From positions 1 through 38,374 of the forward strand of contig JAUWWQ010000041.1 in assembly GCA_030616775.1 (NCBI GenBank): a stretch of DNA of 38,374 nucleotides. Reading direction: 5' to 3'. How positions within the stretch are numbered: position 1 is the first letter of the stretch; each line of letters opens with the position of its first letter. This document shows positions 1 to 8,309 of the stretch, one piece after another. The notes beneath the pieces are model-generated. The model was not told where the DNA came from. It worked only from the letters and a program-made list of their open reading frames with translations, and ran no database searches. This stretch comes from Planctomycetota bacterium (GTDB taxonomy: Bacteria; Planctomycetota; Phycisphaerae; UBA1845). The translations under genes and the position numbers were made by a program.

Positions 1-503
1 AAGGCCTCGCTCCCTTGTTCAGAGCCGCCTTGGCCGACGATCACCGAGCCGTCCGCCGAGACCCCCGTTGCTTTGCTGTAAGACGATCCGACGAAGTGCC
101 CAAGGCCGCTCATCACGTCCGTCTCCCGCCGGAATGCCTCGTAGGTGTTCCCCGGCCCTGACTTGCTATAGCCGACGATAACCGACCCGTCCGCCGAGAC
201 ATCAAAGGCTTCACTCCAGAAGTCACCGCCGGGCAGGTCACCCAGACCGACCATCCCACCGTCGAACGTCCAGCGGAACGCCTCAAGTCCTGAAAGTCCC
301 CAGCCCGACCAGCTGTCACCGACGACCGTGGTCCCGTCGGCCGATACGGCGGTCGCCCGACTCATGACCGATCCCCCGGGCAGGTCGCCGAGCCCCATGA
401 ACACTGGCCCCGCAACCGCCGGTGTCCTGCCGATCAGGCCACTCAGCGCAACCAATGTTAAGATCCGGGGCCACAAATCTTGTGTGTGACTACGTGTGCG
501 CAT
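1..503 (-). CDS. Secreted HAF-repeat protein, 5' part only
   Basis: The 5' part of a gene running off the left edge; about 167 codons are visible. It opens with MRTRSH, a hydrophobic stretch (ILTLVALSGLIG) and a probable cleavage site near AVAG, so it should be exported. Three copies of a repeat of roughly 45-55 residues follow, each with a GLGDLPGG-like turn, a SxAxxVSADG strand, VVG or VIVG, and an EAFR end. That is the HAF extracellular repeat pattern (SADGSVIVG), found in planctomycete surface and secreted proteins and thought to fold as a beta-propeller-like array. GAGGTGAG lies just upstream of the ATG at 503 and supports this start. The substrate or partner is unknown. The C-terminus, which may carry a sorting signal, is not visible. 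Confidence 0.8.
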   Translation of the reverse strand, partial: MRTRSHTQDLWPRILTLVALSGLIGRTPAVAGPVFMGLGDLPGGSVMSRATAVSADGTTVVGDSWSGWGLSGLEAFRWTFDGGMVGLGDLPGGDFWSEAFDVSADGSVIVGYSKSGPGNTYEAFRRETDVMSGLGHFVGSSYSKATGVSADGSVIVGQGGSEQGSEA

Positions 504-731
504 AACATCTCACCTCAAAGGTCCGCTCACGCCACGACCGTGCACGCGCGGTTCGGCACTTGGCTTTCCTCGCTTTGTCTGTCCAGCACACGGTACCGAC
601 AACGCTCCGCAACGGCCGAGCACAGCGCGCGGTTGCTCCTTCCTATTAGACACCGCTCCCGCGACATCGACGGGAAAAAAACCTACAGGAAGGAACCGAG
701 CTTCCGATGGGACAACGGCTGGGTGGGCGAC

Positions 732-804
732 GGGTGGCATGCTCGGCGCAGGCGAGCATGGTCTCACGTCAAGCATGTCCGCGCTTCGCCCGGACATGCC
801 ACCC
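732..804. repeat. Compound palindrome, three-stem (REPIN-like)
   Basis: GGGTGGCATG (732-741) is exactly complementary to CATGCCACCC (795-804). Inside lie two more perfect stems: CATGCTCG (738-745) with CGAGCATG (753-760), and GCATGTCCG (773-781) with CGGACATGC (791-799). The stems share bases, so either one long hairpin or two side hairpins can form. This is the architecture of a REPIN-like intergenic element. No function can be read from it. Confidence 0.65.
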
Positions 805-810
805 AATCCA

Positions 811-862
811 ACCGAGAATCCCTTCTCGGCACGCGCGAGAGAACCGAGAAGGGATTCTCGGT
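811..862. repeat. Perfect 19-bp inverted repeat made of two GAGAA palindromes
   Basis: Arm 811-829 (ACCGAGAATCCCTTCTCGG) is the exact reverse complement of 844-862, with a 14-bp loop. Each arm is itself a small hairpin, CCGAGAA-N4-TTCTCGG. The same hairpin recurs at 11107-11126 and 16601-16618, with a variant at 16637-16660, so this is a dispersed family. The absence of a T-run argues against a simple intrinsic terminator. Confidence 0.75.
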
Positions 863-949
863 CCAATCGAGGATGTCCGCGCAGTCGTTAAGCCTGCGGT
901 TCAGATAGTCGCGGGACTTATAAAACACGGTACTTCGGTTTTGGTACAG

Positions 950-1651
950 TCAAAACTCATCGCCGGGTGGGCGGAGGGCCAGGGGTGGGCTTAGGATCTC
1001 TCTTAGCACGACCGCACGGCGCATGGTATGGCGTGACGGGCACCCGATCACCGGAACGCGTGCACGGCCACGGCGAGCAGCGGCCGGTGCCCACGGTGTC
1101 GACTCCACATGGCACAGTCTCTCCTCGATGTCCTCTTCGAAATGCAATTCCTCCCCCGGGGCAGCGGACTCCAGGTGTGCCATTCTCTCCTCTGCGGCTT
1201 CCTCGAATCGCGTCTCCTCTTTCGGCACGGTCGATTTACGATGGCCGAGTCGCTCCTTGGCCCGAGCGGGCGCGGGCGTCGCCGGCTTCGGTCGGTGTGT
1301 GGTACGAGGGCGGGGTGCTGCACGCTGCGGCAATTCCTCCGGAACCGAGTAACTGACGATCGGAGGAGGCGGGTACGGCCGGGCGACCGGCGGTTCCACC
1401 GACGGCGGCCGTGGCGAAGTAGGGGCCATGGGCCTGGCCACAGGATGCGTAGGTTGACCTGGGCGCTGTGCTGGGGCGGGTCGGCGCGGGGCGCCTGGTA
1501 CCCCAGGCTGCGTCTGGCCGGGCTTATCCGGCTCCTTCGGCGAGAACACTTGGATGAGCTTCTTGGAGACGGTTGCTAGCACGGACCCACCCACAACCAG
1601 AATCGCGATGACGATCTGGAACCAATTGTCGATTTCCGGCTGTGCCAACAT
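950..1651 (-). CDS. Proline-rich single-pass membrane protein downstream of floA
   Basis: 233 residues. A short N-terminus (MLAQPEIDNW) leads into one membrane segment at about residues 12-29, then KKLIQVFSP. A long proline/arginine-rich linker spans about 40-130. Residues 133-185 hold two complete 22-residue repeats and part of a third: ERLGHRKST..., ERMAHLESA..., ERLCHVEST, each with EExxFEE in the second half. GAGGA lies 8 bases before the ATG. It follows floA on the same strand after 148 bp, so it may be the last gene of the nfeD-floA operon. Proteins opening like this beside floA are familiar to me from planctomycetes, but no function is known. The basic tail after residue 190 shows nothing recognisable. 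Confidence 0.6.
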   Translation of the reverse strand: MLAQPEIDNWFQIVIAILVVGGSVLATVSKKLIQVFSPKEPDKPGQTQPGVPGAPRRPAPAQRPGQPTHPVARPMAPTSPRPPSVEPPVARPYPPPPIVSYSVPEELPQRAAPRPRTTHRPKPATPAPARAKERLGHRKSTVPKEETRFEEAAEERMAHLESAAPGEELHFEEDIEERLCHVESTPWAPAAARRGRARVPVIGCPSRHTMRRAVVLREILSPPLALRPPGDEF

Positions 1652-1694
1652 CAGGCAGTCCTCGTGCGGAATCCCATGGCAAACGAACGCAAAA

Positions 1695-1763
1695 CCCGAG
1701 CCGCAGGCTTTCCCGGCGCGCCGGGACGCGGACGTCCGCGCGGGCTAAAGCCCGCGGCTCGGG
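1695..1763. repeat. Inverted pair of GGCTCGG-type palindromes (REPIN-like)
   Basis: The left arm 1695-1711 (CCCGAGCCGCAGGCTTT) pairs with the right arm 1747-1763 (AAAGCCCGCGGCTCGGG) with one mismatch. The loop contains CCGGCGCGCCGG and GCGGACGTCCGC. The right arm overlaps a smaller hairpin, GCGGGCT-AA-AGCCCGC followed by GGCTCGG, that recurs at 11155-11177 and 35926-35948. The element lies between floA and the next gene, so a transcript crossing it would form a strong hairpin that may reduce expression of the downstream gene. Confidence 0.7.
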
Positions 1764-1799
1764 GCAGGATCATCGTCGCACTATTTATGAAACACGCCA

Positions 1800-2870
1800 C
1801 TATCTCTTCTGCTCCGTCGGGCCTTCACCCTTGCCGATCGAATCGCGCATCGAGGTATCAGCCTGGATGTTCTTCATCCGGTAGTAGTCCATGATGCCCA
1901 TGTTCCCGCTGCGGAAGGCTTCGGCCATTGCCTTGGGCACCTCCGCTTCAGCCAGCACAACCTTGGCCCGGTTCTCCTCGACCTTGGCAGTGTTCTCGGC
2001 GGCCAGGGCGATGGCCATGGCACGGCGTTTTTCGGCCTCGGCCTGGAACCGACGCTTGTCAGCATCGGCCTGTTCGGCCTGGAGCTTGGCGCCGACGTTG
2101 GCCTCCTGCGATACCCCAGCGACACTGATGTCGGCGATATCGACCGAGAGGATCTCGAAGGCGGTTCCGGAATCAAGCCCGGACCCCAGGGCCCTGCGAG
2201 CGATGTCGTCCGGGTTTTCGAGTACGTGCTTGTAGGTGTCGGCTGATCCGATCGCGCTTATAATCGCCTGCCCGACGCGGGCGATAATCGTTTCTTCCGT
2301 GGCCCCGCCAATGAGTTGACGAATATTGGTGCGGACGGTGACACGTCCCTTGGCCAGCAGGCGAATGCCGTCCTTGGCGACGGCGTCGAGCTTATCGGCG
2401 CCGCGAGCGGCGGCGTCGTCGACGCCGGGGCAGTCGATGACCTTGGGATTCACCGAGGTGTTGACTGCGTCAACAATGTCTCGACCCGCCAGGTCGATGG
2501 CACAGGATTTTTTCCAGTCCAGGTCTAACACAGCCCGGTTGGCGGCGATCATCGCCCGGGTTACGTGGGTGACGCGCCCACCGGCGAGGTAGTGACTCTC
2601 CAGATCATTGACCGTAACGTCGTGGATGCCGGCTTTGACGAGTTGAATCTTGGCGAGCACCACGGTGCCCAGGTCGACTTTGCGCAGACGCATTCCGATC
2701 AGGTCAAACAACTTGACGTCCGCATTGCTCATGTATGCCTGGAGCCATATGCGGAAGAACTGGGCGACGATCAGCAGGATGACGAAGGCGACTACGCCCG
2801 CCACGACCGCCACAATCCACCCGAAAGACCAGCTCACCTGTGCCAGAGCCGAAGGTGCAGTCAGACTCAT
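1800..2870 (-). CDS. floA: Flotillin-like protein FloA
   Basis: 356 residues, close to the usual FloA length. A single membrane segment at about residues 14-40 (WIVAVVAGVVAFVILLIVAQFF) is followed by an SPFH-type domain and a long alanine/glutamate-rich helical region (about 240-320: AEQADADKRRFQAEAEKRRAMA), the coiled coil typical of flotillins. FloA proteins form membrane foci and organise functional membrane microdomains in bacteria such as Bacillus. Here it is the third gene after two nfeD genes on the same strand, the usual partnership, since NfeD proteins are linked to flotillin/stomatin-family partners. The gap to the upstream short nfeD gene is 82 bp. No key region appears to be missing. 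Confidence 0.93.
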   Translation of the reverse strand: MSLTAPSALAQVSWSFGWIVAVVAGVVAFVILLIVAQFFRIWLQAYMSNADVKLFDLIGMRLRKVDLGTVVLAKIQLVKAGIHDVTVNDLESHYLAGGRVTHVTRAMIAANRAVLDLDWKKSCAIDLAGRDIVDAVNTSVNPKVIDCPGVDDAAARGADKLDAVAKDGIRLLAKGRVTVRTNIRQLIGGATEETIIARVGQAIISAIGSADTYKHVLENPDDIARRALGSGLDSGTAFEILSVDIADISVAGVSQEANVGAKLQAEQADADKRRFQAEAEKRRAMAIALAAENTAKVEENRAKVVLAEAEVPKAMAEAFRSGNMGIMDYYRMKNIQADTSMRDSIGKGEGPTEQKR

Positions 2871-2952
2871 AATTCAAAACCTTTCCATAAACCGCTGAAT
2901 TGCGGCGACGCAGTACCAGACAAGTCAAACGGCACCGCGCCGGACTTTCGAC

Positions 2953-3444
2953 CTAACTCTTCTTCTCCTGAACAGCCAGGTTCGCTCCGGAGATCCCAAC
3001 CGCCTCGACGATGACGCCGGCTTCGACCATACCGAACTCCGTTACGCAGGAGACCCGCTTACCGTTGAACTCGCAAATGCCAACGGGCCTCAACGGGGTT
3101 TCACTGCGGCCGGTCCGGCCGACAAGACGGCTCAGCTCTTCGATCGGAATGCTGGTGTCATCCGTTGTGAGCGTCGGGTTCGGCGGAGCGATCCGCCTGC
3201 CGATCGGAGTACGATGCCAGTATTTGACGGCAATCAAGGCTAAAGCCGGCACAAAGACCAAACATGCAAGAACGGCGATGGTTCCGGCCTCACGCCCGCC
3301 GTAGCTGAAGGTCTTGACCACGGCTGCTATCAGAAAGCCCAAACCGACCACGCTCAAGACGCCGTGCGAAGGGATGAAGATCTCCGCGACGAGCATCAGC
3401 ACGCCAACGGCGAAGAACATAATCAGGATGCCCAACTCCGGCAT
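2953..3444 (-). CDS. Short NfeD-family membrane protein
   Basis: 163 residues. It has hydrophobic segments at about residues 4-60 (two or three helices around GILIMFFAVGVLMLVAEIFIP and VVGLGFLIAAVV), then about 62-80, followed by a C-terminal soluble domain with the LVGRTGRSETPLRPVGICEFNGKRV pattern of the NfeD OB-fold. The PLRPxGxxxxxG core is the best diagnostic. It lacks the N-terminal protease of the long NfeD encoded immediately upstream (32-bp gap). It probably helps localise or partner FloA, encoded next. The pairing of long and short NfeD with FloA fits a membrane-microdomain operon. Confidence 0.88.
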   Translation of the reverse strand: MPELGILIMFFAVGVLMLVAEIFIPSHGVLSVVGLGFLIAAVVKTFSYGGREAGTIAVLACLVFVPALALIAVKYWHRTPIGRRIAPPNPTLTTDDTSIPIEELSRLVGRTGRSETPLRPVGICEFNGKRVSCVTEFGMVEAGVIVEAVGISGANLAVQEKKS

Positions 3445-3476
3445 GGAGACTCCCTCTCGGTTGCCAAGCCTTCCGT

Positions 3477-5192
3477 CTAGCTCCTGATCGCGCGAACCAC
3501 GACGCGATTGCCTCGCCGCTCGATCACCTCAACCTGCGCACCACTATCAAGATACTCGCCCTGGGTGACCACGTCGACCAGTAGGGAGCCGAAGCGGGCC
3601 TTTCCGGCTGGATGTAGCGGACCGGCCGCCTCACCCATGTCGCCGACACGCGCCATCCCACGGTATGGATCCTCGGTCGCCACCTCGGACGGGGTTGGAT
3701 TGGCCGCAACCATCCGCCCGAAGACCGGCATGCGCGGCAGAAAACGGCTAAGCATCGCCATACCGATCAGCGAAGCCACCATCGACGAAACCAGCGTTAT
3801 CAGGGCAAATTTGAGGCCTTCCAATGTCGACGGCAGCGAGGGGATATACAGCGGAATCGACCTGCCCGGCTCGTCCGGGACGAACGTGGCCAACAGCCCG
3901 ATGATCACCAGAACGATCCCCAGAATCCCGGGGATGCCGAAGCCCGGAATGACGAACACTTCCAGGGCGATGAGCAGGAAGCCTACGACAACGAACAGGA
4001 TTTCCCACACATTGGCCAACCCGGCCAAATAGGGCGCCCCGACGAAGACGGCCAGGGCGATCAACGCAACCAGCCCCGGTACGCCGACCCCCGGGGTGTG
4101 GAACTCCACATAGGCACCGAGCAGAATGATCGCAAGCAGAAACCCGCGTACCCACATCGAGGTCATCCACAGGGCCAGGCTCTCCGACCATAAAGGTCCG
4201 ATGCGGGTCGTGCCGGCCAGCCCGTAGCGCTCGCTCAGGTCAGCGTCATTCGTGACCATGCCCTTGCTGAACCCGTAGGCGTAGGCCTCGCTGCCGGACA
4301 TCTGCAAGAGCTGATCATCGCGGACCACCGGCTGAATCGCTTTAACTTCGCTCTCTAGCCGGATGTCGAAGTAAGTCTCAACGAGCTTCCACTGCGGCTT
4401 CTGGTCTGCGGCCGATCCACCTGCGCTGTCGGTCTCGTCCTTTGCGCTGTCGGTCTCTCCCTCTGCGTTGTCGGTGTCTTCCTCTGCGCTATCAGCCTTC
4501 TCGGATTCGCCGAGCCTCTTGAGCTTCTCCTCACGAAAGACAAACTCGCGCTCGCCGGTCTCGATGTTCTCCAGCCACCAGACCTCGCGATCCGGATCGA
4601 CCAGTGACTCGCAGAGCGTCTGGCTGTATCCGCGAAGCTGAGCGGAAGCGCGGACATCCGCCAGAACGGGTGTTGTGATCTTGGGCTTGAGCTCCTCGGG
4701 GACCGCCTGCGGCCCGGCGGGCATGCCAAATATGACCTGGGCATCGCCGATGCGCGACGAGCGGGCCATTACGATTTCCTCACACGCTATGGCCACCAGG
4801 GCGCCGCCGGAGTGAGCATTGGTATTGACCCAGGCCACGGATTTTATCTCGGTCAGGTTCCTGATCTGATCGGCGATGTCGAAGGTGCTGGTCACCAGCC
4901 CGCCGGGGGTGTCCAGCTCGAAGACAATTACGGTTGCCCCCTGGCGACGAGCTTCCTCGAGGCGGCGTCTGACGCTGTCGGCGGTGATGTCGGTGATCTC
5001 GGTATGAATAGGGATGATCACGCCGACGCCGTCCGGTGTCTGAATCTTCGTGATGTCGGGTTCAGTAGCCGGTTGTTGATCAAGTTCTGGCTGTGCGTGC
5101 ATAGTCGAGCCAGGCCACACGACGGCGGCGACAAACAACAGGATGCGTGCCGGTCGAAAACTCACTTGCCTTCGATCTTTATAGCCGACCAT
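3477..5192 (-). CDS. nfeD: Long NfeD: ClpP/SppA-like membrane serine protease with NfeD domain
   Basis: 571 residues from the ATG at 5192. That start has AGAGGTG about six bases upstream and leads straight into a signal sequence, whereas an ATG 12 codons earlier lacks both. The N-terminal part (about 45-215) is ClpP/SppA-like: VIVFELDTPGG, and NAHSGG whose serine (about residue 128) should be the nucleophile. A repetitive acidic linker at about 234-258 is built from a 7-residue unit (DSAEEDT, DNAEGET, DSAKDET, DSAGG). Several membrane helices follow at about 335-480, then a C-terminal OB-fold with GPLHPAGKARF. Long NfeD proteins cleave the C-terminus of stomatin-type partners, so FloA two genes downstream is the obvious candidate substrate (inference). 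Confidence 0.9.
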   Translation of the reverse strand: MVGYKDRRQVSFRPARILLFVAAVVWPGSTMHAQPELDQQPATEPDITKIQTPDGVGVIIPIHTEITDITADSVRRRLEEARRQGATVIVFELDTPGGLVTSTFDIADQIRNLTEIKSVAWVNTNAHSGGALVAIACEEIVMARSSRIGDAQVIFGMPAGPQAVPEELKPKITTPVLADVRASAQLRGYSQTLCESLVDPDREVWWLENIETGEREFVFREEKLKRLGESEKADSAEEDTDNAEGETDSAKDETDSAGGSAADQKPQWKLVETYFDIRLESEVKAIQPVVRDDQLLQMSGSEAYAYGFSKGMVTNDADLSERYGLAGTTRIGPLWSESLALWMTSMWVRGFLLAIILLGAYVEFHTPGVGVPGLVALIALAVFVGAPYLAGLANVWEILFVVVGFLLIALEVFVIPGFGIPGILGIVLVIIGLLATFVPDEPGRSIPLYIPSLPSTLEGLKFALITLVSSMVASLIGMAMLSRFLPRMPVFGRMVAANPTPSEVATEDPYRGMARVGDMGEAAGPLHPAGKARFGSLLVDVVTQGEYLDSGAQVEVIERRGNRVVVRAIRS

Positions 5193-5339
5193 GATGGGCA
5201 CCTCTCGACGTGCGCACAGACCGCCCACCGGCCTTTCGCACGATCAATGAATTCTACAGCGCTGGTGACTTATCGGCAAGTTGAAACTGGAGCCGAGTTT
5301 AGAACCGCAATCAGGCTCATTGCCCGGTAGGACACATTT

Positions 5340-6281
5340 TTACATGGGTTTGGCGCGCCACCATTCGATCGTCCGCCGGAGCCCTTCTTCCAGCCCCATC
5401 TTGGCCTGCCAGTCGAGCAGCGAGGCGGCCCGGGTCGTGTCGAGCCTACGGCGCGGCTGGCCGTCGGGACGCGTCGCGTCCCAGGCAATCCGCCCGTCAA
5501 AGCCGCACAACCGCCCCACCAGAAGGGCCAGGTCGGCAATGGTGATCTCCCGGCCGGTGCCGAGATTGATCGGCTGGGAATCGTTGTGGACTTCGGTGGC
5601 TGTGACGATCGCCTCAGCGGCATCATCGACGTAGAGGAACTCGCGGCTGGCCTTGCCGCTGCCCCAACAGGTCACCGTATCGACGCCGCTACCGACCGCC
5701 TCGCAGAACTTGCGAATCAGCGCGGGGATCACGTGCGAGGTCTCGGGATCGAAGTTGTCGCCGGGGCCGTACAGGTTGACGGGTATGAGATAGACACCGT
5801 TGAACCCGTATTGTGTGCGGTAGGCCTCGAGCATCACGCCGAGTGTCCGCTTGGCCACACCATAGGGGGCGTTGGTTTCTTCGGGGTATCCACTCCAGAG
5901 ATTCTGCTCGCCAAACGGTACCTCACAGTGCTTGGGGTATGAGCAGACCGTACCGACCTGAACGAACTTTTCTATTCCCCGAAGACGAGCTTGTTCTATC
6001 AGGTGAAGACCCATGGCCATGTTCGCATAGAAGAACCGCCCGGGCTGTTTTTGATTTGCGCCGATCCCGCCGACCTCGGCGGCCAGGTGGATTACAATAT
6101 CGGGCCGGGCTTCGTTGAAGAGACGGGCCACAGCCTCGGCCTCGGTCAGATCATACTCGCGCGATCGCGGCACGAAGATGTCGGCCACACCGCGTTTCTT
6201 CAGCTCCCGGCAGACGACCCGGCCTAAGAATCCGGCCCCGCCGGTCACGCAAACACGTTTGCTCTCCAAAAACGAGGACAT
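5340..6281 (-). CDS. fcl: GDP-L-fucose synthase
   Basis: 313 residues, normal for the family. It makes GDP-L-fucose from GDP-4-keto-6-deoxy-mannose with NADPH, a two-step epimerase/reductase reaction in the cytoplasm that supplies fucose for surface glycans. The Rossmann nucleotide motif GGAGFLG is at residues 14-20. The short-chain-dehydrogenase catalytic set is S114 (TVCSYP) with Y140 and K144 (YGVAK), matching the Ser-Tyr-Lys of E. coli Fcl. The substrate-pocket sequence NLYGPGDNFD is intact. The partner gene gmd (GDP-mannose dehydratase) is not in the window, and neighbours are unrelated, so it appears to be a lone gene rather than part of a visible glycan cluster. Confidence 0.94.
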   Translation of the reverse strand: MSSFLESKRVCVTGGAGFLGRVVCRELKKRGVADIFVPRSREYDLTEAEAVARLFNEARPDIVIHLAAEVGGIGANQKQPGRFFYANMAMGLHLIEQARLRGIEKFVQVGTVCSYPKHCEVPFGEQNLWSGYPEETNAPYGVAKRTLGVMLEAYRTQYGFNGVYLIPVNLYGPGDNFDPETSHVIPALIRKFCEAVGSGVDTVTCWGSGKASREFLYVDDAAEAIVTATEVHNDSQPINLGTGREITIADLALLVGRLCGFDGRIAWDATRPDGQPRRRLDTTRAASLLDWQAKMGLEEGLRRTIEWWRAKPM

Positions 6282-6430
6282 CAGTCAACCAGTATAGGCT
6301 ATTCGGGACGGACAGCTACCGTAAAGCCGGGACTTTAGGTGGCATGTACCTCTCGTGACGGAGACCCGGGTGTCTGCTCGAGTGGCGGCGCCGCCGGGTG
6401 CGTCCACGACGAGCCCTGCCAGTGTGTCAA

Positions 6431-6676
6431 TTACCCTTGTTGGGGAGTTCCGTCCAACTTCTCCACACGGGTGATGTGGATGAGGGCGCAGAAAACAGTT
6501 CGTTCCACGGGGCCTTCGGGGCCTTTGGGCCCAGGTATACCTACGAGGACCTTCGATTGTGCGACCATGGCAAGCTCAGGATGACGGATCACGAACGCGC
6601 TGCCGTCTGACATGTGAATACGAAACGGTTCAAATGGTCTCGCTCGCAAGAGTCCCAGAATGTCCTCGGGTTTCAT
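6431..6676 (-). CDS. Small conserved protein of unknown function (EPFRIHMSDG family)
   Basis: 81 residues from the ATG at 6676. I chose this start because GGGAGG sits six bases before it; an ATG two codons earlier directly abuts that same ribosome binding site. The sequence (PEDILGLLRARPFEPFRIHMSDG, then VIRHPELAMVAQSKVLVGIP, then VFCALIHITRVE) matches a small protein type I know as recurring, uncharacterised open frames in planctomycetes. It looks like a compact alpha/beta domain with no signal or membrane segment. A single copy lies here between fcl and hutI with no shared operon evident. No function can be assigned. Confidence 0.7.
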   Translation of the reverse strand: MKPEDILGLLRARPFEPFRIHMSDGSAFVIRHPELAMVAQSKVLVGIPGPKGPEGPVERTVFCALIHITRVEKLDGTPQQG

Positions 6677-6820
6677 CAGCATCCTCCCGCCGTGCGGGCT
6701 TTCTCTTGCAGAGCATTCTATTACCCACTGAGGCAGCGATCAAACCCTGTGCCGTGCCATGTGCCCTGGTGTCACATCTCCGCGTCGGCGGACCCATGCC
6801 ACCGAAACGCACAACGAAAG

Positions 6821-8056
6821 CTACTGGTTGGAGGCGACAACCGTTCCTCCTGCAATGACCGTTCGCACGCAGTTTCGGCCTGGTTCGTACATCCATCGAT
6901 CGTGGTTGGGTACGTCGAGGACCACCAGGTCGGCCTGCATGCCTACCTGGATCGCGCCCAGGCGGTCGTGGCGGTTTACGGCCGCGGCGGCGTTGGCGGT
7001 TGCGGCGACAAGGGCTTCCGTTGGTGTTAATCGCATCTGCGTGCAGGCGATGTGCATCACCAGGGGTAGTGACTCGTCCATGGCCGAACCGGGGTTGAAG
7101 TCCGTGGCCACCGCTACCGGCAGGTCAGCTTCGAGAAGGCGCCGAGCCGGAGCCTGCTTTACACTCAGGAAGAAGGAGCAGCCGGGCAGGAGCACGGCCA
7201 CGCAACCGGCCGCCCTCATCGCGGCGATGCCCGCATCGTCGACGGTTTCGAGATGGTCGGCCGAGATCGCGCCGACCTCTCCTGCCAGCGACGTGGCACC
7301 CATTTGCGTGATCTGGTCGGCGTGCAACCTGGGCGTAAGGCCGAAGCGCTTGGCCGTCGTCAGAACCCGTCGCGACTGCCCGATATCGAAGGCCGTACGT
7401 TCACAGAAAACGTCGCAAAACTCGGCAAGCTTCTCATCACGGATGCGGGCCAGCAACGATTCGTTCAACATCATGTCGAGATAGTCATCCGGTCGACCTT
7501 CGAACTCACGCGGTATGGTGTGGGCCGCCAGATAGGTGGCCACCAGTTCGACGGGCTGAAGCTCCTTCAACCGCCGAACCGCCTCGAGCATTTTCAGCTC
7601 ATCCTCGACGGTCAGGCCGTAGCCGCTCTTGATTTCAACGGTCGTCACGCCGTTGTGCAGCATGCGCTGCAATCGCGGCAGGGCCAGCTCGACCAGTCGA
7701 TCGCAGGTTGCCGACCGTACGGCATCGACGGTCACTCGAATGCCGCCGCCGGCTTCGGCGATCTGGGCATACGATTTACCCTCGATGCGTTGGACGAACT
7801 CGGCTTCACGTGTGCCGGCGAATACGGTGTGCGTGTGGCAGTCGATCAGCCCGGGTATCACACATCCGCCGCGGGCATCGATCGACTCACACCCGGACGG
7901 GGCGTCAAGCTCCCTCTCGAGGCCGAACCACGCGATGCGGTCATCGTCGACAAGCACCGCGGCCGCTTCAATGCCTGTCACGTTCCGCATCGATCGCCCA
8001 CCGACTGGTCCTGGAGGTACTACCACGAGTTCACCAATGTTACGAATCGCCAGCAT
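6821..8056 (-). CDS. hutI: Imidazolonepropionase
   Basis: 411 residues, typical of HutI. It hydrolyses 4-imidazolone-5-propanoate to N-formimino-L-glutamate, the third step of histidine breakdown. It belongs to the amidohydrolase superfamily: H74 and H76 in CHTHTVFAGTRE, H245 in LHADQ and D319 in ATDFNPGS form the expected metal and catalytic site, and EIKSGYGL (141-148) is also characteristic. GGAG lies eight bases upstream of the ATG. No other hut gene (hutH, hutU, hutG) is present in the window, so the pathway partners must be elsewhere or missing. Confidence 0.95.
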   Translation of the reverse strand: MLAIRNIGELVVVPPGPVGGRSMRNVTGIEAAAVLVDDDRIAWFGLERELDAPSGCESIDARGGCVIPGLIDCHTHTVFAGTREAEFVQRIEGKSYAQIAEAGGGIRVTVDAVRSATCDRLVELALPRLQRMLHNGVTTVEIKSGYGLTVEDELKMLEAVRRLKELQPVELVATYLAAHTIPREFEGRPDDYLDMMLNESLLARIRDEKLAEFCDVFCERTAFDIGQSRRVLTTAKRFGLTPRLHADQITQMGATSLAGEVGAISADHLETVDDAGIAAMRAAGCVAVLLPGCSFFLSVKQAPARRLLEADLPVAVATDFNPGSAMDESLPLVMHIACTQMRLTPTEALVAATANAAAAVNRHDRLGAIQVGMQADLVVLDVPNHDRWMYEPGRNCVRTVIAGGTVVASNQ

Positions 8057-8309
8057 CCATCAGACTCCTTTTTCGCGACGGCTCCGTTGCCTTCGGTCCC
8101 TGCATCCGTACACCGACAGGACGACATCAACTGACCGGTACTCCGCCTGGGGAGATAATATCTCATCATCCTAACAGGCTGTAAACGAGGCGCTGATTCC
8201 CGTTTGCCCGGTTGGCATCGTCTGGTGCGGCTGTTATTGTGACTTGCCGGCGGCCAATGGGGTCGGCTGACGCTGGATAGGGACCGATTTACAACAGTAG
8301 AGACGTGTG

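Larger units (their letters stand above)
504..949. other. Gene-free spacer with palindromic repeats
   Basis: No convincing gene was found between the start of the HAF-repeat gene and the 3' end of the proline-rich protein gene. The frames that stay open here show no domain, no good ribosome binding site and arginine/serine-rich shadow composition. The stretch is dominated by the two palindromic elements listed separately at 732-804 and 811-862. Confidence 0.6.

Noticed and set aside
821-862. Intrinsic terminator at the 19-bp inverted repeat
   Set aside because: No T-run follows on either strand, and copies of the same hairpin occur inside operon gaps.
510-866. Minus-strand open frame of 118 codons between the HAF gene and the proline-rich gene
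   Set aside because: Its start lies in the 19-bp inverted repeat, and its composition looks like translated repeat.
7253-8134. Plus-strand open frame of 293 codons
   Set aside because: It is antisense to hutI, which has all catalytic residues of the family.
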